Shown here: positions 31,347 through 42,096 of the stretch, piece after piece
How positions within the stretch are numbered: position 1 is the first letter of the stretch
Layout: each line of letters begins with the position of its first letter
NCBI RefSeq assembly: GCF_905147365.1
Contig: NC_056421.1
Location: 13,410,001 to 13,474,000, forward strand
DNA length: 64,000 nucleotides
Source: Aricia agestis
Taxonomy: Eukaryota > Arthropoda > Insecta > Lepidoptera > Lycaenidae
Direction: 5' to 3'
Notes under the pieces: model-generated
Told to the model about the DNA's origin: nothing
Databases searched by the model: none
The model's input: only the letters and a program-made list of their open reading frames with translations
Made by a program: the position numbers and the translations under genes

Positions 31347-31516
31347 GGGCCCCTAGACGAGCAATTTTATTGCGCAACATCACCTATTGTGTAATATTAC
31401 TCACAGTGTCTAGCGTTGAAATTGAACATCGCGCGCCTTCAATCTAATTGTCAAATAAACTTTTCAATAAAATTGAAGCGTGATATTGCACAATGCAATG
31501 GATCGTCTAGGGGCCC
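31347..31516. mobile_element. fold-back MITE with GGGCCCCTAGACGA ends
   Basis: 'gggcccctagacgagcaatt' at the left is mirrored by 'atggatcgtctaggggccc' at the right. The inner words 'attgcgcaacatcac' and 'gatattgcacaatgcaat' also pair. It is about 170 bp, with no protein and no certain target duplication. Confidence 0.75.
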
Positions 31517-31808
31517 ACTAAGGCCCGATTTACATAGTGTTTAGTATAGTATTTTAGTACAAATTGGCAAGGCAAGTTCTGAACGCGAAACGACGTCGCC
31601 AAATATGCGCTATTCTACGCAAAATACTATTATTATATTAATAACTGTCGTTATGGAATAAATAGAAGACGATAAAAAAGTGATTCTATCTCGATTCAAT
31701 TTGAAATGTAAGTTGAAGTGTACTAAATCAAGTAGCATATTTACATGTTTCAACTATAGTACCATCCTAAGGCACTTTGACAAACACTAAGATAATGTAT
31801 ATTGGGCC
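31517..31808. other. unique DNA, possibly a half element
   Basis: 'aggcccgatttacatagtgt' looks like the end of another short element of the kind seen on either side, but no partner end is found. Confidence 0.3.
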
Positions 31809-31811
31809 TTA

Positions 31812-31951
31812 CGGCCGTTCCAATATTTGATCTATCTCTGGTTTTGCCCTACTAGAGATAGGAATAGCTCACAATTGACATAAAATGTATGTCTCTAATG
31901 TCTAATGTGAGCTATTCCTATCTCTAGTAGATCAAATATTGGGAACGGCCG
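31812..31951. mobile_element. fold-back MITE with CGGCCGTTCC ends, TTA target
   Basis: The left 'cggccgttccaatatttgat' mirrors 'atcaaatattgggaacggcc' and 'g' at the right. TTA flanks lie at 31809-31811 and 31952-31954. The inner arm 'gagataggaatagctcaca' pairs with 'tgtgagctattcctatctc'. A 3-bp TTA duplication suggests a PIF/Harbinger-type mover. Confidence 0.7.
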
Positions 31952-31954
31952 TTA

Positions 31955-32461
31955 GAGACTTCGATATACGACTAGCATTTCGATTAATAATACTCATCCA
32001 ATTATTAAAAATCTTGTAAATCTTTTGTGATAGAACCATGTCGCAATAATCCGCTGCGAGTATAATACGACACAGATAGCGGACCGAGGCTGATTTTAAT
32101 GAGATATGGTCGCAACTCGGATATATTGAAAAGCTAAATTAATAACTGGGAGTTATAAAGTTTTTAGCTTTCAGCAGTAGAGACAGTTGTGGTCCCAAAT
32201 TTTAGAGGAAATTGTTGGGTACTTTTGTCCAACTCTGAAATTCATTGGTATAAAATACTCTGCATTCCTAAACTATAAAGCAAAAGGGCTCTATTTGAGT
32301 GGAATATTAAAGTAGTTTAATTTCTTTATCGATTGATTAAGTTCGTCTCTTTTTGAATTACAAAGTGGGATTTTTTCATTTTTTCTTTCACGCGAAACTG
32401 AATGGAACAAGAAATCGGCATTTAATTATTAAAAAATAAATAGATTCAGGATACTGATTTA
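31955..32461. other. unique DNA, no feature
   Basis: No gene, repeat or structured RNA is recognised. Confidence 0.35.
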
Positions 32462-32463
32462 TA

Positions 32464-32722
32464 CAGGGTGTATCAAAAATTAGTGATAATACTTTAGGGT
32501 GTGTACGTGTTCCTTGTAGAGAGTTCACTGTGAAAGTAGCAGCGCTAAAAGACCATTTTTTTTTTCACTTTTGTATGGGGAAACTCGTGACGCTCGTGCC
32601 CTTGCCCATACAAAAGTGAAAAAAAAAATGTCGTCTTTCAGAGCTTCTACTTTCACAGTGAACTCTCTACAAGGAACACGTACACACCCTAAAGTATTAT
32701 CACTTATTTTTGTTACACACTG
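32464..32722. mobile_element. palindromic mariner-type MITE, copy 1
   Basis: It is flanked by TA (32462-32463 and 32723-32724). The end 'cagggtgtatcaaaaattag' is mirrored on the right, and the arms run about 120 bp through 'actttagggtgtgtacgtgt', 'agagagttcactgtgaaagt' and a T/A run to a centre at about 32593 ('gacgctcgtgcccttgccca'). CAGGGTG ends with TA duplication are typical of Tc1/mariner MITEs. Copy 2 is at 44174 and a half copy at 40706. Frames on both strands are symmetry shadows. Confidence 0.8.
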
Positions 32723-32724
32723 TA

Positions 32725-33840
32725 TACTTACACGGTTTTCATGCTTAGAAGTTAATGTGACCAAAATGGTTTCTAACCTAGAAAATATTAAAAACTTGAC
32801 AATATTTAAAGTAATCATTTAAGAGTTTAAAAAATGTAAGTTTTTTTAATTTTCACACCTTTTCGAGTTCAACTCGTCCCCGTAGATGTCACATAAATTC
32901 ATTAATTTTTATAAAAATCTTTTAAAATAATTCTCAACCAAACGAAAACCGTCTTTACCGCCTCAGCTTACAGGTTACAATCGTGTGGACACTCCCACCT
33001 CAAGCGAGAAACTCATTACAAATATTCTCACAAACAAATTCATTTCAACTGTCATTTTATGTGATTTTTTTAATTCAGGAACCCCGTTAATTAGCCGGCC
33101 AACACAAAGAGCGCGAAATATTCCCGGGAAACGGGAAAATTACATTTTCTCCCTTTTTTTAAACAATATTATAATTTTCTTTGACTTTTGTTGGCTGTTT
33201 TAACTAAGGTGAAATCAGAAGTTTTTAAGCTACAGTGTAAGTACTGGCGCAAAAATACAACCTTAAGTGCAACCTTAAGTAGCTGCTTTAGTATAAAACT
33301 ATACAGCTATAGTATTATATGTCTCGTGCTATAGTATTATATGTCTCGTGTCGGCTATGTGTCTCGTTTTTACACGATCGAAGGATTAACTCATAATTTG
33401 AAAGCTACAAAATTACTATAAAAATACACCAATAATCTTCAGCATAAGAACATTCGTTTCTTCGTTATTAATTTCATATTTTTGTTTATTATACTCATAA
33501 TATAATATCAGCTTCCAAAGTAATAAAACCAATTTATTAAAATTCAAGAATACTTACTCAGTATCTCCCTAATATTTACAAATTACGTTTATTTGAAACA
33601 CACGCCAATAGATAGACAATTTCATTTATTTATTTATTTAAGGACCAAATACAGTTTTGTATCAATAAATGCATAAATTCATTAACTACATAATATTATT
33701 TGCCGTTGAAATTTTTTTTAGGTCAATTTTGAACTAACATAAGTAAAAAAAATAGGATTTTGGCCCGATCTCGGCAACATGGCAAATGTATGGTCAAGGT
33801 CGTTTGCTCAGGGGATGGCCTTAATAAAAAAATTATAATA
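32725..33840. other. unique DNA with possible LINE tail
   Basis: Around 33625-33700 'ttatttatttatttaaggac' with 'aatgcataaattcatt' resembles an inverted LINE 3' tail. Direct repeats of 'ctatagtattatatgtctcg' lie at about 33308 and 33330. No gene is recognised. Confidence 0.35.
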
Positions 33841-33842
33841 TA

Positions 33843-33960
33843 TCTTTCAAAATGGTTATCATGATACATTTTTAAAGTCGTAGAAGGAACGAAGGAACTA
33901 CGTTGCCTACCACCGCCCGGTTCGGGAACTACCCCGCCGAGAAGAACCGGCGTAATACAA
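33843..33960 (-). repeat. GGTAGTTCCCGAACC repeat, copy 1
   Basis: 'gttatcatgatacatttttaaa' words, 'ggaactacgttgcctaccac' and 'cggttcgggaactacc' are the inverse of 61465-61550. This is a dispersed repeat of at least 100 bp, probably part of a larger lepidopteran element. Confidence 0.6.
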
Positions 33961-34225
33961 AAAAATCATTAAAATGTCTTGTGTGCGTGCCTTCAGACAA
34001 TTATATTTCCCAGTTTCTCATTACAAGTAGATCATAAAAGTTGAACCTTACATAAGGAGGAGATAGAAATAAATTCAGTCCTTAAGCCCTTTGATAAATG
34101 AGAAGTCCCAGGCCGGTCTCGCGGGAAATAAGGCCTGACCTTCCGCCCGGCCATTTACATGTAAGAGAATATAGACTTACATTACACTTACGTTAGTGGC
34201 AGTTTATGTATAATATAGTCAAGCT
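33961..34225. other. unique DNA
   Basis: It contains 'tcccaggccggtctcgcggg' near 34108. No gene or repeat partner is found. Confidence 0.3.
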
Positions 34226-34586
34226 ATTTTTTTTATGAAATAAGGGGGCAATCGCGCAAACGGGTCACATGATGGAAAGCAACTTCCGTCGCCCATGGAC
34301 ACTCGCAACATCAGAAGAGCTGTAGGTGCGTTGCCGGCCTTTTAAGAGGGAATAGGGTAATAGGGGAGGGTAAGGATGGGATGGGAAGGGAATAGGGGAG
34401 GGTAGAGAAGGGAATAGGGGAGGGAAGGGAAGGGAAGGGAATAGGGTAGGGGATTGGGCCTCCGGTAAACTCACTCACTCGGCGAAACACAGCGCAAGCG
34501 CTGTTTCACGCCGGTTTTCTGTGAGAACGTGGTATTTCTTCAGTCGAGCCGGCCCATTCGTGCCGAAGCATGGCTCTCCCACGTAT
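34226..34586 (-). mobile_element. poly-A retroposon copy 5
   Basis: It runs from the T-run at about 34227-34235 and 'atgaaataagggggcaatcg' to 'gcatggctctcccacgtata'. The pyrimidine tract at about 34350-34450 is expanded. The head is complete. The 69-codon minus-strand frame is a shadow of the tract. Confidence 0.85.
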
Positions 34587-34616
34587 AAATTATGTAGGTA
34601 TGTAAACTGTAAATTA

Positions 34617-35560
34617 ATCGGCCAAATACGAGTCGGACTCGCGCACAAAGGGTTCTGTAGCGTTATAGAGCAAAAAAAAGTTTATTTTATATTTAAGATG
34701 ATTGAATAAAAAGTAAATTATGGTTAACGATTATCGTTTTAAAAAAAAGGACTTAGTTGATTTCGTTCCAACCAATTTTCGGTGGAAGGGGCATTGTCCA
34801 AAAAAATCACATGTACTTTTTATATTTTTTTTCGTTAAAATAGGGTATTTTAAGAATATAAATTAAATAATTTTTAAATTCATTGGCTAGTTTTTTGTAA
34901 ATAAATTTTTAAAGTTTCGCTCTGACGTCATCATCGGCCGCCAATTGACCTCTGCAGTATGTTTTAAATTTCCTTTCAATCTTATTTATAATGGCTGGTT
35001 CGTCAAATGCAAGTTCTCATTATGTGAAAGCTGATTACGAGAAGCTTACCAAAAGTTCGAAACGTAATGTTGGTCGAATTTATTGCTTATTTAACGCCAT
35101 TAAAGGTCAAACAAAGGTTAAACATATTAGTTCAAAAATATAAGTAACTAATGGGTATTTTTTTCGTTTATATACAGAAAAACGATCACTGACCTTATTC
35201 CTCGAAATGTTTTTGTAATGAGCAAAATTTAAAAAAAACGTTTAAAAAGTACAAGGAAGCAAACATTTTACCACTTTGGAAGTACAAAATATCTCATGCG
35301 CAAACTATTATGTTTAAAAAAAAACATGTGAAACCTCAATATCATTTTTGAAGACCTATCCATCATCGATCTCGTATTGGTCGACCTTAGTTCAGATCTT
35401 AGACAATAAGGGGCATATTATCCAATTAATTTCAATCACTTCACCGACTTACTGTCAATTTTCTACAGCAAACCCTTACTCATTAGCCCGCACATCCGTC
35501 TGTCTGTCTGTCTGTAAATTACAACCATTTGTATGCAGATGTCGCCGCTAAGTCAACTCC
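34617..35560 (-). repeat. 'CACTTGGCCGG' element, long diverged copy
   Basis: It opens with the inverted end 'cggccaaatacgagtcggac' and 'gcgcacaaagggttctgtag', and a TCTG run appears at about 35500-35513. If the right boundary is correct the copy is about 940 bp, much longer than 14987-15428, and includes unusual material such as the small frame at 34991-35143. The right boundary is uncertain. Confidence 0.45.
34991..35143 (+). CDS. candidate 50-codon frame inside a repeat
   Basis: The frame encodes MAGSSNASSHYVKADYEKLT, KSSKRNVGRIYCLFNAIKGQ and TKVKHISSKI-stop. It begins at an ATG preceded by 'cttatttata', and its lysine- and serine-rich sequence looks more protein-like than neighbouring random frames. 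An acceptor-like 'cgtttatatacag' follows near 35170-35182, and 'acaaaggttaaa' near 35111-35122 could be a weak donor, so the frame could be an exon rather than a complete protein. I do not recognise a family. It could be a fragment captured by the surrounding repeat, or chance. Confidence 0.2.
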   Translation: MAGSSNASSHYVKADYEKLTKSSKRNVGRIYCLFNAIKGQTKVKHISSKI

Positions 35561-36170
35561 TTTGGCTGGATGCAAATAACTCATGAAAATTAACCCATCG
35601 ATATGCCTGCGGGCTCCCGGACTAGGGGCCGCCCACAAATCACGTTCAATGATAAAATCGACAAATTACATCACGAGAAAACTTCTTTGGCGACTTGTGT
35701 CGTTGTGTTGTGCGCTTTTTTTGGGTTAAAAATTTTAGACTCGCGTCAGAACGCAACTTATTGAAAATTCGTAAGACGGAGGCAGAAAGCCGCCGGCGCG
35801 GCGTTGGACAGGGAGTTCTTCTTTGCAACCTGTACGTCCTACTGTTTCGTTTTCGTTACTATTTCAACTTCTGCACTCTGCAGTGCAACAGGCTATATTT
35901 TGTTAGCTCAAAAAGGCTTATAGTGAAATGTTTGCTCCCCCCTCCCCCTCCTTAGGCTGTTACGTAGCACGTGAATGACCCTGAGGGTGTCGACTGCTTA
36001 GCATAGCCGCGATACAGGCCGCTCGCGTCGTGATTAATATGCATCTGAATTAGAAATATGCGATTGAAAGGGGTGTGAGATTTCTGTTCATTACCCAACT
36101 GAGCCCGAAGGAGGGTTTTGTTTTGTAAGTGTATGTGTTCAATATCTATATAAATAAAAATAATAATACC
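35561..36170. other. unique DNA with possible element ends
   Basis: 'aggggccgcccacaaatcac' near 35625 and 'cccccctccccctccttagg' with 'cacgtgaatgacc' near 35937-35980 recall ends of lepidopteran elements that target open DNA, but the two do not form an inverted pair. The 60- and 86-codon frames at 35646-35955 are unrecognised. Confidence 0.35.
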
Positions 36171-36171
36171 T

Positions 36172-37266
36172 ATGACGCTTCACATCACGTCAGTCTGGAA
36201 CCGTGCTAAGTACCTGAAGGACTTGTGTTACAGGTACCAGACAACGGAAATATATTTAATACTTGTATACTATACATCAGTGGCGAAGGGTGAATATTTT
36301 CGGAAGGGAAGCCGGAGTAAAAAATCTACTTACCAAAACGCTCAGCACTGATGTTCAACAATGTTCGAGTTTCAAGTTTGATAATGATGCCTTTGAAAAA
36401 TGCCTTCTGAGTTAAGTTGTATCCGTGACGACTGACGGCACATGCGGTCATTCAAAACTAAGTTTGCAAAACGAAGTTTCCTTCGACAGCAAATAATCTG
36501 TCAGACAACAGTCTCAGCTGTACGAGTCACAATTAACAAATCACAATACAAATTAATTTAAATTCGCGACACTGCACTCTTCTTAACGCTAAAACTAGTT
36601 GTTTACAAACACTCATCCGCCATTTGACACATAACAATTTTACTTCATGAAGTTCATCTTTCTCGCTCGCACTTGTGCGTTGCTAATTAACCTTTCTCCG
36701 TAATAACTCGCCGAGTATCGGCTTATTTCCGAGTATATTGGCGCGTGGTAGAACGAGACAGAACATGACGATCAGTTCACAGGAATGAAAAGGACAGATG
36801 CTTACTATGAAATATCGTTGTATGAAGAAATAACCCGCTAATTTATCGGCTTCTATCGGAGATGGCCTGCACGTTGCATTGCCTATATAAATTTGTAGGC
36901 GATTAATTATTAATTCTAACTATTTCAACTTTCAAGTGAGAGAAAAATTAATTGCATATATTTGTAGGCGTTTAGTGAATTGAAAGTTTTTTAAGTATGT
37001 AAAATATTTATTAGATAACAATGTATTTGGCCCATAGATTCGATTTTCCAAAAGGGAAGCCGACGGGAATCGGGTTATATGGACTCTTCGCCACTGCAAT
37101 ACATATTACATATATTAAAGATTTTTATTATAATATCATACACATATTTAATACACATCCAGACCCGGGAACAATGACAACTTTTTGTTCCGTCGGCGGG
37201 ATTCGAACCCGCGACCTCCCGCTTGAGCTGCCACACACTCAACCATTGAGCCACAGAGGTCGTCAA
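36172..37266 (-). mobile_element. tRNA-derived SINE (Metulj-like) copy 3, split
   Basis: The 3' half lies at 36172-36277 ('gacgcttcacatcacgtcag', 'gtaccagacaacggaaatat'). The 5' half lies at 37097-37266, with B box complement 'cgggattcgaacccg' (about 37197-37211) and head complement 'tgagccacagaggtcgtc'. Together they make one SINE in the same orientation, interrupted by an 819-bp hAT-like element at the 'actatacat' point. The frames at 37021-37345 are shadows across this junction. Confidence 0.85.
36278..37096. mobile_element. hAT-like non-autonomous element inside a SINE
   Basis: The left end is 'cagtggcgaagggtgaatat' and the inverted right end is 'cagtggcgaagagtccatat'. An 8-bp duplication with one mismatch flanks it: 'ctatacat' (36270-36277) and 'caatacat' (37097-37104). 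A subterminal 'ggaagggaagccgg' near 36302 and 'aaagggaagccgac' near 37052 repeat in direct orientation. CAGxGGxG termini and 8-bp duplications are hAT hallmarks. No transposase frame exists in its 819 bp. Confidence 0.8.
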
Positions 37267-38033
37267 ATGAATTTTTGATTTTATAAGTCTCGCTAAGACT
37301 TGACGTTTTAACGCACTTGACGAATGGTATTAGACGGTCACTCAATTCTCTTCAGTTTTAAGTCAGTCAAAATCAAAAATTTCAAAGATATACGTTTCTA
37401 ATTTTTTTCCTATTTTGTCAGATGTGACAACACTCACTCAAAATGAAAATGAAGCAAAAATCAAGATATCCAGATTTTCGTCAATCAACTTCATGCAACC
37501 GTCTGTCGCGCTCTTACACGGTAGGTTATCCATCAGTCACAGTCATGACTGTGGATGGATGGATGCCTTAAAATGTTCGTGGAAGTCCAGGGAATGTTTA
37601 TATTAGGAGACAAGTGATAATATACAATTTATTAGGATATCTAGATTCTAGAATCTAGTGTATAAAAAATATTTATTTTCACGCTCTCGCTAGAGAGTAG
37701 GGTTTCCAAGCCTCCATTTTAAGTAGCCTTTCCGTAACAATATTGAGCTATCTGTCTGTGAATTTTCACGCTTATGCTATGTTATTGATTTCGATAAAAT
37801 GTTGTATAGTCCGCGGGATCCACTAAGACGCGCCCCACCATTCCTCCTAATCGTTTATAGTATATGCATGTGTGCAAGCCTTCGCCAATGTTTGAGTGTT
37901 ATCAGTACACATTAATTACCTATGAGTTCACGTACACACTACAATAAATAGAGCAACTGAGAAGAAGCGTCACGGTCAAAGGGAAAGATGCTCACCCAAA
38001 ATCTGGCCTCTTCGTAGATTGCACGGACTATAC
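37267..38033. other. unique DNA, no feature
   Basis: A small palindrome, 'ctagattctagaatctag', lies near 37642-37659. The 63-codon frame at 37415-37606 is unrecognised. Confidence 0.35.
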
Positions 38034-38582
38034 AAGTAAAGTAGTTGGGGAGGGGAAGAGGGGATTTCGGGAGTAGCTCGAGCGTGTCAGATTAAGCATG
38101 GTATAGAAATCAGATTTCTCAGGTGGAGGGTAAAATTTTTTTTTTTTAATATTTAAATGTCGTCGGATCTGTCAGATTAAGATAGGACATATTTAGTATA
38201 CCCTAAAGAAGCTCCCATATAAAGCTCTGACGATTCAAAGGTTAGGTAAGCCTGTAGGGACATTTTAAAATATAAAAAAATAAAGCTTCATATTTTCTTA
38301 ATTAAGCTTCGCAGACATTTTATTTTGCTCTAAACTAAATGATTTAGTCCTCGCTGTCTAAAATATATTTTAAATAATTTACCTAAATAAGCAATTTTCT
38401 GAATATATTTTCTTTTTCAAAACTTTAAAATGGCTGCAGTTTCTGAACCCACCGCTAAAATAAAAAAACGCTCTTATTATTTTTTTATCAGCTTTACCTA
38501 ATGTACAAAACCTACTAGGTCTCCATAACGCTCGAGTGACTACAAAAATAGCACCCTCCCCTCCTCTACAAAACGTACTTAG
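38034..38582. mobile_element. probable MITE with imperfect 50-bp terminal repeats
   Basis: The left 'aagtaaagtagttggggagg' and 'agtagctcgagcg' are loosely mirrored on the right by inverted 'aagtacgttttgtagaggag' and 'agtcactcgagcg'. The ends are G-rich outward and C-rich inward. There is no coding frame. Drift is high, so the exact limits may shift by a few bases. Confidence 0.5.
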
Positions 38583-39484
38583 AAGTTTGGTAAATGTTAT
38601 TTATTGGTTTAGTTCCCAAAAAAAAATTTTTTTTTGGGTTGAAACAATTCCACATGTTGCTGTGCGATAGTTAAATTTCTTCGCAAATAGTGTTACTTGC
38701 TATATTTACTGCAACACAATACACCTTATTCACTTCATACATCTCATTTGGTCCCTAGTCCATAGCCTTTATGAGTGATGTTGTGACGTCACAACACATC
38801 ACTACACAGGGGGAATATTTAAATTGACTTTGTCGCTGCATCTGCGTATGTCAGCAGATGTAGTGTAGAGAAATAGTAGGTTAAATTAATTAATATGCAC
38901 GGATTCTATATACTGCATAACTGGCAATACTTAAGGAACAATTAACATTTAAAATTTGCAATACTTAAGGAGTGTACTCGGTACTCGATTCACATTTTAA
39001 TTATGTAATGAAATTAAGTACTTAATTTTTTTACAAAATTTCCCTTTAAATAAATGAATCATGGACCCTGAGTGAATTACGCGGCGTGCGCCATCAAAGA
39101 AATACGCGGTGTCCATGCGTTGGGTAAATAATGATTAATTACGTATTTAACTTTAAGCTACATTTACTCAGTAATCAATTGATATTATTTTTTATATTAT
39201 TTTTTTTCATGTAATATAATAGCCAAATATCACGTCGAGTATTGAACATGTCTCACCAGTCATGCTGTATATCAGCTCTAATAAGTGCTGATATAGAGGT
39301 ACAATAATACAGTTGCAGCAGATTCCTTTTAATATTTCGAATAGCAAGACATATCACTAAATTAAAAAAAAAAACTTAAATATTAAAAATTACAAACAAA
39401 CGCCAGTATCACTAGATGAACACAATATTGTTCAGTTATTCACTAGGTTTTATTCAGTTCAAATCTCATTGTTACTTTGATTCA
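38583..39484. other. unique AT-rich DNA
   Basis: It contains a perfect 24-bp palindrome of CCC, nine A, nine T and GGG at 38615-38638. 'gcaatacttaaggaacaatt' and 'gcaatacttaaggagtgtac' near 38927-38977 form a short direct repeat. No gene is recognised. Confidence 0.35.
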
Positions 39485-39592
39485 ATTTTAGGTTGGGTTA
39501 CACCAGAGGCGTGGTCAAAATTAAGGTAATAGTTAAGGCTAATTTAACTTTAACCTTAACTTTGACCAAAGAATTGGACAGAAGACGTTGCT

Positions 39593-39723
39593 GGTCCGAC
39601 AAGGCTTTATAAGAACGTGGGCGGGGGCGCTGCTGGTAAAGAAGAATTGTCAAAAATGCGTTTTTGTATGATTACAGCGTTAGTTCCTTTTTTCGCCACG
39701 TGCATTTAAAGCCTTGTCGAGCT
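39593..39723. repeat. fold-back MITE with CGACAAGGCTTTA ends
   Basis: 'tccgacaaggctttataaga' and 'acgtgggcg' mirror 'cgccacgtgcatttaaagcc' and 'ttgtcgag'. It is about 130 bp. It sits inside an interval (about 39485-39845) where TTAACTTTAACC-type words repeat in both orientations, so it may have inserted into an older fold-back. Confidence 0.6.
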
Positions 39724-39845
39724 CTATGGTTATGGTTAAATATGGCGTCTTGATGGCGTCCATTTTTAACTTTAATCAAAGATTTGACATTTTACATTGT
39801 AGTTAAATATTTTTTTATAATAATTAAAAAATTAGGTTAGGCCTC

Positions 39846-40312
39846 TCAACAGAGGCAACAGATAGACTCAGTTCATGATATAAGTATAGTTAAATTTTAA
39901 AATATCTTTGAAACAATAAAAGCAGCAGTAAGTAAGCGTGATATTTTAGTAGCATACTGTTTTCTCTACACTATGTCGCTCTCATAGACTAAGTTGCTAA
40001 TTATGATGTAGTCGGTATAATAGAAAAGGGGATGCGTTTGAAAGATTGAAAATCAAAAGAGACGGTCGTATCCAAAGACAAAGAGATAGAAAGAGACAAA
40101 ACAACGTATGAATGTACAACATTTTCTATTTCAATCACGTTTCTAATTTAGTTTTAAAGTAAATATTGTCTGGTGCACAACTGAGAAGCACAACTAGATA
40201 AACTATTACTGATATTATAACAGTTGAAGAACGATTGTTTTTTGCTTATTTAAAATCTTTTTTGTGTCAGAGGTGTAATTTTTCATTAAAACATAGAGAT
40301 AATATACCTAGC
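39846..40312. other. unique DNA, no feature
   Basis: No gene or repeat is recognised. Confidence 0.35.
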
Positions 40313-40315
40313 GGA

Positions 40316-40576
40316 ATAGAGAAAGAAAGGCCTGATCAAGCGAGATGTCACTACCAGTAACACTGCGTGGTAAAAAGAGACGTGTGATACATGACAGCAG
40401 AACTCTTTTTTTGACGTCCAGCCGGTACTTATAGGCACGTTGACAATTTAATCTCATAGAATTCACGTTCAGTCATGCTTGTGTGAGTGTATACGTACAC
40501 ATATTTTTACACACTGATGTAAACCAATTTCGGTTTCGTTTGACAGCTCGAGATTGTTGCTCTATTCCGCTAGGTA
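40316..40576. mobile_element. MITE with CCTAGCGGAATAGAG ends, TA target
   Basis: 'atacctagcggaatagag' (40314-40331) is exactly inverted at 40560-40577. TATA-type flanks on both sides fit a TA target site. The interior is unique and does not fold over its length, unlike most MITEs here. It is about 260 bp with no open frame crossing it except a shadow at 40483. Confidence 0.7.
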
Positions 40577-40705
40577 TATTGACTTTATGCATTAAACATA
40601 ATAATTATCATTGGGTGTTTATCATACACTTAGAGTGTGAGACTTTTTTAACCAACTTCAAAAAAGAAGGTTAAGTATTTAATTTTGGTACGACAAAAAA
40701 ACCAA

Positions 40706-40815
40706 GACGCTGGAGCGCTGGCCCATACGAATGACAAAAAAATTACTCTTTCAACGCTGCTACTTTCACAGTGAACTCTATATAAGGAACACATACACAC
40801 CCTAAAGTACAATTT
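40706..40815. repeat. half copy of the mariner-type palindromic MITE
   Basis: 'gcgctggcccatacgaatga', 'tactttcacagtgaactcta' and 'acacataca' with 'accctaaagta' correspond to the right arm of 32464-32722. The left arm is gone. A CAGA microsatellite follows at about 40848-40872. Confidence 0.65.
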
Positions 40816-41117
40816 GTTTTCAGTTCAGTTCAGAGATTAGCCGGAACAAACAGACAGACAGACAGACATACAGACATTTTTTTTTTAAATGTTGTTTTGG
40901 TGTCTGTACCATACATTCATAATATGCATTTAGTAAATGTATGTATGTATAGATAGTCAAGCAATTAGTGTTTGTAACGAATAACTTACGTGCTGCATGG
41001 CTTACTTATTCATGTCACACTTACCTGAAACAAAAAGAAAAAAAACATTCAAGTAACGAAATCAAACATTATCAGCCTTGTTATTAAAAATATCGAAAAA
41101 GATTATAAGATAACTAA
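40816..41117. other. microsatellite and unique DNA
   Basis: A (CAGA)n run at about 40848-40872 and short ATGT repeats near 40938-40950 are present. No gene is seen. Confidence 0.4.
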
Positions 41118-41252
41118 CTGACCCGGCAAATGTTGTTTTTCCATATAAATCATTTCAAGTATCGATATGAAAAGTAGATAAAAACCTATGGATGGATATA
41201 ATAATGGAGGAGTAAACGCACAAATACTGTGACACGAGAACTTTATATATTA
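41118..41252 (+). repeat. CTAGCTGTCCCGG repeat, internally deleted
   Basis: The head 'ctgacccggcaaatgttgtt' is followed directly by the tail 'tggaggagtaaacgcacaaa' and 'actgtgacacgagaacttta'. The central part of about 200 bp is missing. A full copy begins immediately after it, giving a tandem arrangement. Confidence 0.65.
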
Positions 41253-41254
41253 GA

Positions 41255-41575
41255 CTAGCTGTCCCGGCAAACGTTGTTTTACCATATAAAGTATTTCGCC
41301 CATAATATTATATTATTGAAGTGACTAAATAAGTATGGCACCATGGCAACGTCCATCGCTATCCCGTCGCACAAACAATGTTCGCCGTCAGTCTCGAGTT
41401 GTAATAATATTTTAATACTATTGTTTATTCAACAAATGCACTTTTCAATATGAAATGTAGCCAGTAGCCGATTCTCATACCTACTGAATATGCATATAAA
41501 ATTTGGTAAAAATCAGTAAAGCCGTTTAGGAGGAGTACGGTGACTAACATTGTGACACAAGAATTTTATATATAA
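41255..41575 (+). repeat. CTAGCTGTCCCGG repeat, full copy
   Basis: It runs from 'ctagctgtcccggcaaacgt' to 'gtgacacaagaattttatat'. It is colinear with 29688-30025, differing by scattered substitutions and small gaps. Confidence 0.75.
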
Positions 41576-41699
41576 GATAATTTTGACCTTCTCTTAATTC
41601 AAGCGACTGTTATGACGTGTTAGAGGAAGATCAGGCATTGTTTTAAATTAACATGTTTGTGGCATGTAAAAGTCAGTCGGTCGTGTCGGTCATCTTACT

Positions 41700-42096
41700 A
41701 GTAGCGCTAGCACGGCGACCAGCGGAAATGCGAAAGTATGGACAAACTGTGGAAATAAACCTAAGGTGCCGTTCCGATCTTTTTTCGTTCCGAAGAATTC
41801 AATTAAAATGCCAGTTTATGACACACTATAGTATATGTCATAATGTAGGATATTATTTGAATTTTTAGAACCATAGTCTGTCATAAAGTGGCTTTTTAAT
41901 TTAATTATTCGGAACTAAAAAAGATCGGAACGGCACCTTAAGTTTATCTCCACAGTTTGTGACTATAGTCTGTCATAAAGTGGCATTTTAATTGAATTTT
42001 TCGGAACGAAAAAAAATCAGAACGGCACCTTAGGTTTATTTCCAGAGTTTGTCCATACTTTCGTATTTCCGCTGGTCGCCGTGCTAGCGCTATAGG
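41700..42096. mobile_element. long fold-back with duplicated arm
   Basis: The left arm 'tagcgctagcacggcgacca', 'gcggaaatgcgaaagtatgg' and 'acaaactgtggaaataaacc' is mirrored at the right, ending 'ggtcgccgtgctagcgcta'. About 130 bp pair on each side. A third partial copy of the right arm ('cataaagtggctttttaatt' to 'cggcaccttaag') lies between them at about 41870-41960, so one arm has been duplicated. There is no protein; the 71-codon frame is a shadow. Confidence 0.8.

Noticed and set aside
35570..35985. Element bounded by GGGGCCGCCCACAAATCACG and CACGTGAATGACC
   Set aside because: The two ends do not form an inverted repeat or show a target duplication, so a single element could not be supported.
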